A stretch of DNA of 64,000 nucleotides from Clostridium isatidis (lineage in GTDB: Bacteria; Bacillota; Clostridia; Clostridiales; Clostridiaceae). The notes under the pieces are model-generated. The model was not told the DNA's origin. It ran no database searches and saw nothing but the letters and a program-made list of their open reading frames with translations. Position numbers and translations under genes: made by a program. Of the stretch, positions 33,924 to 42,501 are shown piece after piece. Numbering within the stretch: the stretch's first letter is position 1; each line of letters starts with the position of its first letter. The stretch covers positions 324,001-388,000 of the forward strand of contig NZ_CP016786.1 in NCBI RefSeq assembly GCF_002285495.1. The letters are read 5' to 3'.

Positions 33924-34625
33924 ATGATAAAAAGAATAATGTTATTAGGAATAGTAGTAGGAATTAATTGTTTTAGTATTATTTATCCACAAGATATGTT
34001 AATTAATATTAACAAGGGAATAATAGAAAAAAATTTAATTGTGGATAAGTCATTTGAAGAAAGTTCAGAGTATTTAAAAGTTAGTGTTAAAATTCCACAA
34101 ATCATAGGTCTCAATAATAAGGAAAGAGAGAGGGAAATTAATAATGAAATAATTGAATTTACCAATAATTTTGTAGAAGAAAACAGAATTGCTAGTGAAG
34201 CAAATAGACCTGGAGTTCCTTATGAAAGTTTTGTAACTTATAGAGTAACCAATGAAGAAAAGATTCTAAGCTTTTATATTGACTATTATCAATATAGTGG
34301 TGGGGCCCATGGGATAACAATCAGGAAAACATATAATATTGATATAACTACAGGCCAAAATGTAGAACTTAAAGATTTATTTAAGGAAGGATTTGATTAT
34401 AAAGAATATATAAATAAAGAAATACAGAGTCAGATAAGTATAAATAAAGAAGATTATTTTCCTGGCAAAGAAGGTTTTACAGGAATAAAGGATAATCAGG
34501 CTTTTTATATAGAAAATGGATATATAGTAATTCATTTTGCTTATTATGAAATTGCACCTTATGTTGCAGGGATGCCTCAGTTTAAAATTCCTTACAATGC
34601 TTTAGAAAATTACAAAGATGTATAA
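33924..34625 (+). CDS. DUF4163/DUF3298 (RsiV/PdaC-like) exported protein
   Basis: 233 residues. An N-terminal hydrophobic stretch (5-22) acts as signal or anchor. Then a DUF4163-like part (YLKVSVKIPQIIGLNNKERE, NEIIEFTNNFV) and a DUF3298 part (YIDYYQYSGGAHGITIRKTY, NIDITTGQNVELKDLF). These domains form the lysozyme-binding/outer part of RsiV and accompany PdaC; no anti-sigma or deacetylase domain is present here, so this is a stand-alone extracytoplasmic protein of unknown ligand. Ribosome binding site ATGGGAG. Two DnaA-box-like 9-mers fall inside its first 42 codons. Confidence 0.75.
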   Translation: MIKRIMLLGIVVGINCFSIIYPQDMLININKGIIEKNLIVDKSFEESSEYLKVSVKIPQIIGLNNKEREREINNEIIEFTNNFVEENRIASEANRPGVPYESFVTYRVTNEEKILSFYIDYYQYSGGAHGITIRKTYNIDITTGQNVELKDLFKEGFDYKEYINKEIQSQISINKEDYFPGKEGFTGIKDNQAFYIENGYIVIHFAYYEIAPYVAGMPQFKIPYNALENYKDV

Positions 34626-34702
34626 ATAATGTTGATATTAAGTATTAAAAAAGTTAAATAATGATATTTTCAATAAATTTAAAACATAACCTAAAATAAA
34701 AA

Positions 34703-34752
34703 GGAAGCTGGCTCAAAATGATTTTAATAATCATTTTGAGCCAGCTCCTCTT
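34703..34752. terminator. Bidirectional terminator
   Basis: AGCTGGCTCAAAATGATT / AATCATTTTGAGCCAGCT, an 18-bp perfect stem with a five-base loop between convergent genes. Confidence 0.9.
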
Positions 34753-34765
34753 TATTAAGCCCTAT

Positions 34766-34846
34766 AAGAGCTTATTCAACTACACTACTAACTCCATAAC
34801 TCCGCACTACTAACTCCAAACTTCAAACTCCACACTCCAAACTGTA
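34766..34846. repeat. Degenerate AACTCC-type word array
   Basis: Plus strand shows CTACTAACTCCATAACTCC, CACTACTAACTCC, AAACTCCACACTCCAAACT. The minus strand is therefore GGAGTTAGTAGTG-like, the same words as the array at 44603-44716. It sits between the terminator and the 3' end of the CAP gene. Confidence 0.6.
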
Positions 34847-35665
34847 TTATCTGTAGAATTCTTGAGTTGCATAGTAAGTGTTACCTACCTTGTAAACTCC
34901 AACTCCAATGCTTGTAAAGTTAGTTGATAAGATGTTAGCTCTATGGCCTGATGAATTCATCCAGTTGTTCATAAATTGTTCAGCTAGAGCAGCATTTCCA
35001 GATCTACCTGAAATATATGCTATATTTTCACCCCAAGATCTATAGCTTACCCCGTCTGCCTGCATTTGTGAAGTTATTAATTGACCTTCTGGATTTCTAT
35101 GATCAAAGTATCTTCTATCACCCATATCTTGTGATTTTAATCTTGCATAGTGTTCCATTGTATCATTGTATTGTAATGCTGGAAGACCAGCTGCAGCTCT
35201 TTCCTTGTTAACTCTTGTAAAGATAGCTTGTTCGATTTCTGCTATAAATTTATCTGAAGCTTCTTTTTGAGTGTTGTCTTCAGAATTATTATTTTCCTTA
35301 CCTGTATTTGTTTCTTCAGGAGCTGCTGGTGTTTCTTCTTTAGCAGTATCTTCTTTTTTATCTTCTTCTTTTATAGGAGCCTCATTGCTTGTCCCATTGT
35401 CTTCCTTAGAATTATTATCTTCTTTGTTTGTATTTTCATTAGAATTGCTGCCAGTGTTGTTTTCGGCTGTATTTTCCTCTAGTTGTTTATTTTCATCTTC
35501 AATAATTACATTTGAATTATCTTTTGATGTATTGCAAATTTGTTCAATAATCTTTATTTGATCTGTTATTTTTATATTATTAAGGCATGAAGGTAAAGTT
35601 CCTGCTCCAATACCTGTTGTTAGACATCCTGATAATAAAAGTGACATTAATTTTAATTTAATCAT
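34847..35665 (-). CDS. CAP-domain (SCP/PR-1-like) extracellular protein
   Basis: 272 residues. A hydrophobic N-terminus with LLLSGC (Cys14) suggests a lipoprotein. Residues ~50-135 are an acidic low-complexity linker rich in Asn, Glu, Lys and Thr. The CAP domain (~140-272) carries IFTRVNKERAAAGLPALQYN, RYFDHRNPEGQLITSQM, WGENIAY, MNNWMNSSGHRANILSTNFT and GVGVYKVGNTYYATQEFY, like Bacillus YkwD; the conserved His and Glu are present. Such proteins are surface or spore-associated, of unknown activity. GAGGAGGAA precedes the ATG. A decayed second copy lies at 850-1075. Confidence 0.9.
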   Translation of the reverse strand: MIKLKLMSLLLSGCLTTGIGAGTLPSCLNNIKITDQIKIIEQICNTSKDNSNVIIEDENKQLEENTAENNTGSNSNENTNKEDNNSKEDNGTSNEAPIKEEDKKEDTAKEETPAAPEETNTGKENNNSEDNTQKEASDKFIAEIEQAIFTRVNKERAAAGLPALQYNDTMEHYARLKSQDMGDRRYFDHRNPEGQLITSQMQADGVSYRSWGENIAYISGRSGNAALAEQFMNNWMNSSGHRANILSTNFTSIGVGVYKVGNTYYATQEFYR

Positions 35666-35710
35666 ATGTTAATTCCTCCTCAGAAATTTTTTGTTTCATC
35701 CGATGAACTT

Positions 35711-35739
35711 ATAATAACACAGATAGGGGGGCTGCCCAA
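35711..35739 (-). promoter_or_regulatory. Promoter of the CAP-domain gene
   Basis: Minus strand TTGGGC (35734-35739), 17-base spacer, TATTAT (35711-35716). A GTTCATC/GATGAAAC hairpin follows in the leader. Sequence around it is shared with the remnant at 1010-1075, which supports its reality. Confidence 0.7.
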
Positions 35740-35982
35740 TATGAGATGACTAGCAATTGAAGCATAAAGTAGAAGGAATAACAAAAATAGTGACTAACAA
35801 CTTATATTTTCCAATAAAGTTGTTATGTGTATAGATTATTAATAAGAAAGAAAGAGTAAAAATCACTTTTATTAAAAATAAATTTTAAAAAAAATTTTAT
35901 ATCATAATATGAAAGAATTTATATATTTAGGAATTAAAATTAAATAATAAAGGTAGCTTGTCTAAAACAAACTACCTTTTCT
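35740..35982. other. Gap between the CAP gene and the ATPase
   Basis: Contains the inverted repeat TAACAACTT (35795-35803) / AAGTTGTTA (35817-35825), 13 bases apart, of unknown role. The terminator AAAGGTAG..CTACCTTTT at 35949-35982 can serve the minus-strand ATPase gene. No ORF. Confidence 0.55.
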
Positions 35983-35989
35983 ATATTTT

Positions 35990-36083
35990 TTAATTAAGCG
36001 ATAATATTAATTAAATCCATACAATTTTTAGATTTTCAGCTCATTGAAAGTTGAAAACTAAAATCTGAAAACTTAAAATTGTA
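35990..36083. repeat. Low-complexity word array after the ATPase gene
   Basis: Repeats of the type TTTTCAGCTCATTGAAAG, TTGAAAACTAAAATCTGAAAACTTAAAATTG directly 3' of the ATPase stop. Degenerate words, no coding capacity. Confidence 0.35.
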
Positions 36084-38747
36084 CTACGCTGCTTTTTCTA
36101 CATTTTCAGAAGAATTTGATTCTGCAGCTTTTTCCTTTTTATCTGTTGTAAAATCTATAATTACTTTAGCAATTTGAATTATTACAGTTGGAAGGAATGC
36201 GTATAAATAAATATATCCAATTTGCTTTCCTGTTAATACTGCAACTTCAAATAAGTTTCTTAAAGCTGGTATAAATAAAACTGAGTTTAAGAAAATTAAT
36301 CCTGCAATAAATGCTAACCAGCTAAATTTATTTCCAAATAAGCCTAATGAAAACACTGATTTATTTCCTCTACAGTTAAAGCCGTGGAATAATCTAGCTA
36401 AACATAATGTAGCAAAAGCCATAGATGAAGCAACTGCAGCATTATTATCACTGCCAAGCCCCTTATAGAAAGCTAACATTGTAAATATTGCAATAATTAA
36501 ACCTTCAAAAGCTAATTCTAAAACAAATTTCTTATCTAAAATTCCAGCATCTCTAGATCTAGGTTTTTCTTTTAATAAATCTCCTTGAGCTGGTTCCATA
36601 CCAATAGCAATAGCAGGTAAACTATCTGTTAGTAGGTTAATAAATAGTAAGTGAACTGCCTTAAATGGCATTGGTAATGCTAAAAGTGAAGTATAAAGTA
36701 CTGAAAGAATACCTGATGCATTACCAGATAATAAGAACTTAATTGAGTTCTTAATATTTCTGTAAATATTTCTTCCGTTAGCAACAGACTTAACTATTGT
36801 AGCAAAGTTATCATCAGTTAATATAACTGAAGCAGCATCTTTTGAAACTTCTGTACCAGTTATGCCCATTGCAATACCTATATCAGCTTGCTTTAAAGCA
36901 GGAGCGTCATTAACTCCATCCCCTGTCATAGCAACGATTTGATTTTTATCTTGCCATGCTCTAACTATTCTAATCTTATGTTCTGGAGAAACTCTAGCAT
37001 AAACAGATATATTTTCTACATTGTTTCTTAATTCTTCATCAGACATCTTATCTAATTCTATACCTTCAATAGCTCTATCTCCATCTCTTAAAATACCAAT
37101 TTGTTTAGCAATAGCTGACGCGGTAATCTTATGGTCTCCAGTAATCATAACTGGTTTAATACCAGCAGATATACAGTTTGCAACAGCAGCTGCAGATTCT
37201 TTTCTTGGTGGGTCAATCATTGATATAAGCCCTATAAAAGTAAAGTTTTCTTCGTCTTCTATGCTTATATTTTTATTTTCAGGGAATTCTCTGTAAGCAA
37301 AAGCTAAAACTCTTAAGCCATTTTCAGATAATTCTCTATTGGCATTTAATATGTTTTGTTTATCCTCATAACTTATGTTTCTAACACCATCAGGAGTTTT
37401 TATGAATTTAGTTCTATCTAAAATAACATCCAATGCACCTTTTGTGAACATTATATATTTGTTATCAAAGAAGTGAAGAGTACTCATAAGCTTTCTATCA
37501 GAGTCAAATGGAACTTCCGATAATCTTTCATAAGCCTTTCTAAGCTCTAATTCACATAGTGAAAATTTTTGACCTAAGTTAACAAAAGCAACTTCAGTTG
37601 GGTCTCCAATTTCTTTTCCTTCTTTACATGTAGAGTCATTACATAGGATTGAACTCTTTAGCAAATAATTTTCAACAGGATCTTCTATATTTAATTCTTC
37701 GCCATCAATAAATCTATTATTAACAAAGACTTTTTTTACTGTCATCTTATTTTGAGTAAGGGTTCCAGTCTTATCAGAACATATAACAGATACTGATCCT
37801 AAACCTTCAACTGCTCTTAGTTTTTTAACAATAGCATTTTCCTTGGCCATTTTTTGAGTTCCAATAGCTAGTACAATTGTAACTATTGAGCTAAGGGCTT
37901 CAGGAATAGCAGCAACAGCTAAAGCAACAGCAAACATAAGAGAATCTAGCATGTTATTAGTTCTAAGACTTAGGAAGAATACAATAACACAAACTCCTAA
38001 AATACCAATAGCTAATTTTTTACTAAAGTCATCTAAGCTGACTTGTAGTGGTGTTGCTTTTTCTTGAGTTTCTTCCATTAGGTTAGCAATTTTACCTATC
38101 TCAGTACTCATTCCTGTAGAAGTAACAACTACTAAAGCTCTACCATAAGTAACTAAGGAACCTGAGAATACCATGTTTTTTTGATCACCTAAAGCAACTT
38201 CCTCACTTTCAATTACTTCAGCAAATTTATTAACACTTTCAGATTCACCAGTTAAGGAACTTTCATTAACTTGAAGGGAGAAGTTTTCAATGATTCTACC
38301 ATCAGCTGCAACCATATCTCCTGCTTCAAGTAATAAAATATCTCCTGGAACTACTTCTTTAGAAGGAATTTCAACCTTTTTTCCATCTCTAATAACTTTA
38401 GCTGTTGGGGAAGATAAAGCTTTTAAACTATCTAAAGATTGTTCAGCCTTAAAGTGTTGTACAGTTCCTAAAACTGCATTTAAAGTAATAACTGCGATAA
38501 TAACTAAAGTGCTTTCTGCATCTCCAGTTAGCATTGATATTAAAGCTGCAATAATTAGGATTATTACAAGCAAGTCTTTAAATTGACTAAAGAATACTTC
38601 CCAAACAGTAGCTTTTTCCTTTTGGGTAAGTTCATTATAGCCATACTTGTCCAAATTTTCTTTTGCTTGCTTTTCACTAAGACCAGATTTTGAAACGTTA
38701 AATTCTTTCAACGTCTCCTCATAGCTTTTAGAAAAGTACTTCTTCAT
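36084..38747 (-). CDS. P2-type cation ATPase under Mn-riboswitch control
   Basis: 887-residue P-type ATPase of the Ca2+/PMCA-like branch. N-terminal cation-ATPase domain (SGLSEKQAKENLDKYGYNEL), TGESESV actuator, TM4 motif VAAIPEAL, phosphorylated Asp325 in SDKTGTLTQNKMT, MITGDHKITA, and MTGDGVNDAPALKQADIGIAMG. About ten TM helices. Sequence alone would give 'Ca2+-transporting', but a yybP-ykoY riboswitch precedes it. That RNA senses Mn2+, and in lactic acid bacteria and streptococci it controls related ATPases acting in Mn2+ (and Ca2+) export. Mn2+ efflux is therefore the better hypothesis. GGAGG precedes the ATG. Confidence 0.92.
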   Translation of the reverse strand: MKKYFSKSYEETLKEFNVSKSGLSEKQAKENLDKYGYNELTQKEKATVWEVFFSQFKDLLVIILIIAALISMLTGDAESTLVIIAVITLNAVLGTVQHFKAEQSLDSLKALSSPTAKVIRDGKKVEIPSKEVVPGDILLLEAGDMVAADGRIIENFSLQVNESSLTGESESVNKFAEVIESEEVALGDQKNMVFSGSLVTYGRALVVVTSTGMSTEIGKIANLMEETQEKATPLQVSLDDFSKKLAIGILGVCVIVFFLSLRTNNMLDSLMFAVALAVAAIPEALSSIVTIVLAIGTQKMAKENAIVKKLRAVEGLGSVSVICSDKTGTLTQNKMTVKKVFVNNRFIDGEELNIEDPVENYLLKSSILCNDSTCKEGKEIGDPTEVAFVNLGQKFSLCELELRKAYERLSEVPFDSDRKLMSTLHFFDNKYIMFTKGALDVILDRTKFIKTPDGVRNISYEDKQNILNANRELSENGLRVLAFAYREFPENKNISIEDEENFTFIGLISMIDPPRKESAAAVANCISAGIKPVMITGDHKITASAIAKQIGILRDGDRAIEGIELDKMSDEELRNNVENISVYARVSPEHKIRIVRAWQDKNQIVAMTGDGVNDAPALKQADIGIAMGITGTEVSKDAASVILTDDNFATIVKSVANGRNIYRNIKNSIKFLLSGNASGILSVLYTSLLALPMPFKAVHLLFINLLTDSLPAIAIGMEPAQGDLLKEKPRSRDAGILDKKFVLELAFEGLIIAIFTMLAFYKGLGSDNNAAVASSMAFATLCLARLFHGFNCRGNKSVFSLGLFGNKFSWLAFIAGLIFLNSVLFIPALRNLFEVAVLTGKQIGYIYLYAFLPTVIIQIAKVIIDFTTDKKEKAAESNSSENVEKAA

Positions 38748-38812
38748 ATAAAATCCTCCAAACTAAATATAAAATTATAATTTCATTAATAACTTGTGGG
38801 TCTAGAGAAATA

Positions 38813-38945
38813 AAAAAGAGACCCTTAATACAATTTTTAAGAAATAAAAACTGTATTAAAAGTCTCGTAACCATTAAGGTATATAACACCAGGCCTTAGC
38901 CGCGTATGTTGATGCTATATTTTTTACTACTCCCTTTTAACTTAG
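38813..38945 (-). promoter_or_regulatory. yybP-ykoY manganese riboswitch with terminator
   Basis: Minus strand from ~38940: AAAAGGGAGTAGT, ACATACGCGGC, GGCCTGG, GGTTACGAGAC, i.e. the GGGGAGUAG / CAUACGG / CCUGG / ACGAGA hallmarks in order. Then a long terminator, GAGAC..TTAATACA near 38866 to TGTATTAA..GTCTC T6 near 38813. Mn2+ binding should stabilise the aptamer and free the downstream ATPase gene from termination. Confidence 0.9.
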
Positions 38946-39099
38946 AAGTTATTAAATTTTAATTACAGTATTAATAATAAAGATATAAGAAAAAATTGTC
39001 AAGCATAAAAATAAAAATTTTTATCATATTTTAGCAAATCACAAATTAAAAATGGAAAGCATATTATAATACATAAGTACTACGTGGAGTTGAAAGTTA

Positions 39100-40170
39100 T
39101 TGATATACGGGCTGATACTAGCAGGGGGAAAAGGAACTAGACTTTATCCCTTATCAAGATCAAACAATCCGAAACAGTTTTTAAAAATTATAAATAATAA
39201 AAGCTTTCTTCAAAATACAGTAGATAGGATAATTCCTTTAATCAATAAAGAAAATATTTATGTTGTTACTAATAAAGAATATAAAGAAAAAATAAAAAGT
39301 GAATTAGAAAATATAGATCCTAATAATATTTTTTCTGAACCACAAAACAAAGAAACAGCCACCTGTATTGGATTATCAGCTGTTAAATTATTAAAAAAAG
39401 ACAAGGATGCAGTAATGGTCGTTTTGCCATCAGATCATCATATAGAGCGTGAAAAGGTATATTTGGAAACCTTAAATCAAGCAGTAGAAATAGCCAATAA
39501 AAGAAGGGGAATAGTAACCCTTGGAATTACTCCAACGAGAGCAGAAACAGGTTATGGCTATATTGAAATGGGACCAAGAATCCAATCATCGACTATACCA
39601 ACTTTTAAGGTTACCAGATTTACCGAAAAGCCTAATGTTGAAGTGGCAAAGGATTTTATCTTAAAGGGAACTTATTTATGGAATTCAGGAATGTTTGTTT
39701 TTAGAGCAGATGTTATTTTAAGAGAAATAGAAAAGTATTTGCCGGATCTTTATAAAGCTCTAATGGAAATTTATAAAAGTGTTGGTGAAGAAAATGAAGA
39801 GTCTGTTATAGAGGAACAGTATTCAAGAATAGATGGAATATCTATAGATTTTGGAATTATGCAAAAAACAAGAAAGGGTTTTGTTATAAAAAGCGATTTT
39901 ATTTGGGATGACATTGGAAGTTTTTCAGCATTAAGCAGGTATATGGAGGAAATTGGAAATAATAAAGTGAGCAGTAAGGTATATTTACAGGATAGTGAAA
40001 ATTGTTCTATATTTGGAAATAGGAATTTAATTATAGGTCTTGGGATAAAGGATTTAGTTGTAGTAGATTCAGGAGATGTTATATTAATAATGGATAAGAA
40101 TAAAGATCAAGAAATAAAACATCTCTTAAACGAACTAAATGAAAGACCAGAATTTGAAGATTATCTTTAA
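39100..40170 (+). CDS. manC: Mannose-1-phosphate guanylyltransferase
   Basis: 356-residue nucleotidyltransferase producing GDP-mannose for glycans. N-terminal LAGGKGTRLYPLSRSNNPKQFL, VLPSDHHIE, PTRAETGYGYIEMG, FTEKPNVEVAKDF, LWNSGMFVF and SIDFGIMQKT are the family marks; there is no C-terminal isomerase domain, so it is the single-function GMP type. TTG start at 39100 with GGAG 11 bases upstream, slightly long. Single gene, divergent from the ATPase. Confidence 0.92.
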   Translation: MIYGLILAGGKGTRLYPLSRSNNPKQFLKIINNKSFLQNTVDRIIPLINKENIYVVTNKEYKEKIKSELENIDPNNIFSEPQNKETATCIGLSAVKLLKKDKDAVMVVLPSDHHIEREKVYLETLNQAVEIANKRRGIVTLGITPTRAETGYGYIEMGPRIQSSTIPTFKVTRFTEKPNVEVAKDFILKGTYLWNSGMFVFRADVILREIEKYLPDLYKALMEIYKSVGEENEESVIEEQYSRIDGISIDFGIMQKTRKGFVIKSDFIWDDIGSFSALSRYMEEIGNNKVSSKVYLQDSENCSIFGNRNLIIGLGIKDLVVVDSGDVILIMDKNKDQEIKHLLNELNERPEFEDYL

Positions 40171-40194
40171 TATGTTTGATTAACATTTGCTGAA

Positions 40195-40240
40195 AATAGG
40201 GTTGCTAAAAATTTGAAATTTAGCGACCTTATTTTTATTT
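40195..40240 (+). terminator. Terminator after manC
   Basis: AATAGGGTTGCTAAA / TTTAGCGACCTTATT with one mismatch and G-U pairs, then TTTATTT. Confidence 0.8.
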
Positions 40241-40291
40241 AAAAAAGATTTCTTATATTGTATAATTAAATTAAGTAAAGGAGTTGTAAAG

Positions 40292-41365
40292 ATGAGTATT
40301 GAGAAAAAGAAGAATTTTATTATCAATGTAATATATATAATAGCATTAGTATCAATAGTATATGGTATTTTTAAATATGCAATTCCATGGCTTATGCCTT
40401 TTGTTATTGGATTTTCCGTAGCCTTTATACTTAAACCAGTAATAACACTGGTATCAGACAAATATAAAATTAGTAGAAAACTAACTGCAGGAATTCTTGT
40501 TACCTTATTTTATTTAATAGTTGGCGCTTTAATTACTTTATTAATTATAAAGTTGTCAATGTCTATTAAAGATTTATTTTTAGCATTACCTAGTTTATAT
40601 ATGACAAAGGTGGAACCTGCAGTTTATGAAATAACCTATAATATAGAAAATTTAATTTCAAAGTTAGATCCAGAATTAGTAAAGACTATTACAGATATTC
40701 TTTTATCTTTAGTAAATTCACTAGGAAGCTTAATTTCTAATTTATCTACTACAATTGTTAAAGTAATTTCATCAGCAGTTTCAGCAGTTCCAGGATTTTT
40801 TATTATAGTATTATTTTCAATTATTTCATCTTACTTTTTTGCATTGGATTATAAGGTAATAACAGGATTTATTGAAAAGCAGTTACCTGAAAAAACAGCA
40901 AATATATTATTTCAAGCTAAAGAAGGTTTGGGTAAAACTATATTAAAGTTTATAAAATCTTATTCTATTATAATTACCATAACTTTCTTCGAATTATTTG
41001 TGGGATTAATGTTATTAAGAGTAGAAAAAGCAGCAACAATAGCTTTTATTATTGCAATATTTGATATACTTCCTATTCTTGGTGCAGGTGGAATTCTTAT
41101 ACCTTGGGCAATTATTGAATTAATAAAAGGAGAAATTTTCTTAGGAATTGGAATATTCTTAATGTATATTCTTATAACAGTAATAAGAAATATAATTGAA
41201 CCAAAGATAGTGGGAAAAGAAGTAGGGCTGCATCCAATTATTATGCTTATATGTATCTATCTAGGAATAAATTTATTTGGTTTTATAGGAATTTTTGTTT
41301 TACCAATAACAATGACTGTGCTGATTAACTTAAATAGATCTGGAAAGATAAAGTTATTTAAATAA
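40292..41365 (+). CDS. ytvI: AI-2E-family permease, sporulation protein YtvI-type
   Basis: 357-residue integral membrane protein with seven to eight helices. Opening VYGIFKYAIPWLMPFVIGFSVAFILKPV and the central FFIIVLFSIISSYFFALDYKVI, then LVMLLRVEKAAT-like and IFDILPILGAGGILIPWAI, are typical of the PF01594 family; the size and clostridial context match YtvI, a conserved sporulation membrane protein. Transport substrate unknown. AAAGGAG precedes the ATG. Confidence 0.8.
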   Translation: MSIEKKKNFIINVIYIIALVSIVYGIFKYAIPWLMPFVIGFSVAFILKPVITLVSDKYKISRKLTAGILVTLFYLIVGALITLLIIKLSMSIKDLFLALPSLYMTKVEPAVYEITYNIENLISKLDPELVKTITDILLSLVNSLGSLISNLSTTIVKVISSAVSAVPGFFIIVLFSIISSYFFALDYKVITGFIEKQLPEKTANILFQAKEGLGKTILKFIKSYSIIITITFFELFVGLMLLRVEKAATIAFIIAIFDILPILGAGGILIPWAIIELIKGEIFLGIGIFLMYILITVIRNIIEPKIVGKEVGLHPIIMLICIYLGINLFGFIGIFVLPITMTVLINLNRSGKIKLFK

Positions 41366-41390
41366 ATAGCTGGAAATATATTTACCCTTA

Positions 41391-41419
41391 TTGACAAATT
41401 TCTACGAATTAAATATAAT
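41391..41419 (+). promoter_or_regulatory. Strong promoter for an unidentified transcript
   Basis: TTGACA, 17-base spacer, TATAAT: full consensus, located 25 bases after the ytvI stop and pointing at a stretch with no gene before the terminator at 41505. Confidence 0.8.
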
Positions 41420-41424
41420 AAATG

Positions 41425-41556
41425 AGGTTGAAAATTTCAGGCATAGGGAAGCATACGATACTTTATATTAATTACAGAGTTTTATAAAGCTTTGTGCGGA
41501 TTTAAAGACTTATTTATAACTAACTGCTAAGTTATATGTAAGTCTTATTTTTTATA
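41425..41556 (+). ncRNA. Candidate small RNA (~130 nt) upstream of rex
   Basis: Lies between the consensus promoter and a strong terminator: AAGACTTA..TATAACT / AGTTATA..TAAGTCTT (41505-41546), then ATTTTTTAT. The only ORF is 21 codons without a ribosome binding site. The body contains CAGGCATAGGGAAGCATACG and TTATAAAGCTTTGTGCGG. I cannot match it to a riboswitch, 6S, SRP or tmRNA. It could be a leader attenuating rex, which starts about 170 bases after the terminator, or a free small RNA. Confidence 0.55.
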
Positions 41557-41727
41557 TTTAATTAATTAAATTTAATAAATATTAGATATTTATTGAAAAA
41601 TATATTATAGATATAATAATGAAAAGATAAGTAAAATTTAAAGTGTATTAATATAAGCGTTTTAAAAAAGCAAGAAAAGTGATAAAATAAAATATAATAG
41701 CGAATAATAAATAGGAGAGTAGAGAAT

Positions 41728-42360
41728 ATGGATAAAAAGAAAAATATATCAATGGCTGTAATAAAAAGACTTCCTAAATATTATAGATATCTAAAAGAAC
41801 TACTTAAAAATGATGTGGAAAGAATATCATCAAAAGAATTAGGAGAAAAGATAGGTTTTACAGCTTCGCAAATACGTCAAGATTTAAATAATTTTGGTGA
41901 CTTTGGTCAACAAGGTTATGGATATAATGTTAAAGATTTGTATAATCAAATAGGCCTAATTTTAGGATTAGATAGAGAATATACTGCTGTCTTAATTGGA
42001 GCAGGTAATATAGGTCAGGCAATAGCCAATTATAGATTTAATGAAAATGGCTTAAATATTGCGGCTATTTTTGATGCTAATCCTAAGTTAATAGGAATAA
42101 AAATAAGAGATGTAGAAATAAAAGATATTGATTATCTAGATAGTTTCTTGGCTGAAAATAATATTGATATGGGAATAATATGTGTTCCAAGAAATAATGC
42201 GCAAGCTGTTTGTGATAAACTAGTAAAAGGTGGAGTAAAGGGAATATGGAATTTTGCTCCTGTTGATTTAGTAATTCCAGAAGACGTAATGGTAGAAAAC
42301 GTACATTTATCAGAAAGTTTATTAACATTAATATACTTATTACACGATCAAGAAAACTAA
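41728..42360 (+). CDS. rex: Redox-sensing transcriptional repressor Rex
   Basis: 210-residue NADH/NAD+ sensor. N-terminal winged helix (AVIKRLPKYYRYLKELLKND, SSKELGEKIGFTASQIRQDL, NNFGDFGQQGYGYNV), then a Rossmann domain with GAGNIG at 91-96 and C-terminal swapped helix (ENVHLSESLLTLIYLL). It represses fermentation genes when NADH is low. No ideal TTGTTAA-N4-TTAACAA site was seen near nifJ or elsewhere in the window. RBS AGGAGAG. Single gene after the unknown RNA unit. Confidence 0.96.
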   Translation: MDKKKNISMAVIKRLPKYYRYLKELLKNDVERISSKELGEKIGFTASQIRQDLNNFGDFGQQGYGYNVKDLYNQIGLILGLDREYTAVLIGAGNIGQAIANYRFNENGLNIAAIFDANPKLIGIKIRDVEIKDIDYLDSFLAENNIDMGIICVPRNNAQAVCDKLVKGGVKGIWNFAPVDLVIPEDVMVENVHLSESLLTLIYLLHDQEN

Positions 42361-42463
42361 TACAGCACACAAAAATTGTGTGAAATTCACAATTCAAATA
42401 TAAAGTGCAGAATTTATGTATTTTTTCAGTCCACTGATAAGCTGAATGATATATTTAAAATAG

Positions 42464-42501
42464 AGCTGTCCTGCTAAATATATTAGTAGGACAGTTATTT
42501 T
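42464..42501. terminator. Bidirectional terminator, rex / DUF92 gene
   Basis: CTGTCCTGCTAAATA / TATTAGTAGGACAG, T-rich on the plus side (TATTTTTTA). A smaller CACAC/GTGTG hairpin lies at 42367-42382. Confidence 0.85.

Noticed and set aside
35267..35561. Long plus-strand frames opposite the CAP-protein linker
   Set aside because: Antisense reading of the repetitive Asn/Glu/Lys linker codons; no start signals.
41425..41556. Match of the rex-upstream RNA to purine, lysine, preQ1, THF, glutamine or c-di-GMP riboswitches
   Set aside because: Core motifs of each were looked for by eye and not found, so left as an unassigned RNA candidate.
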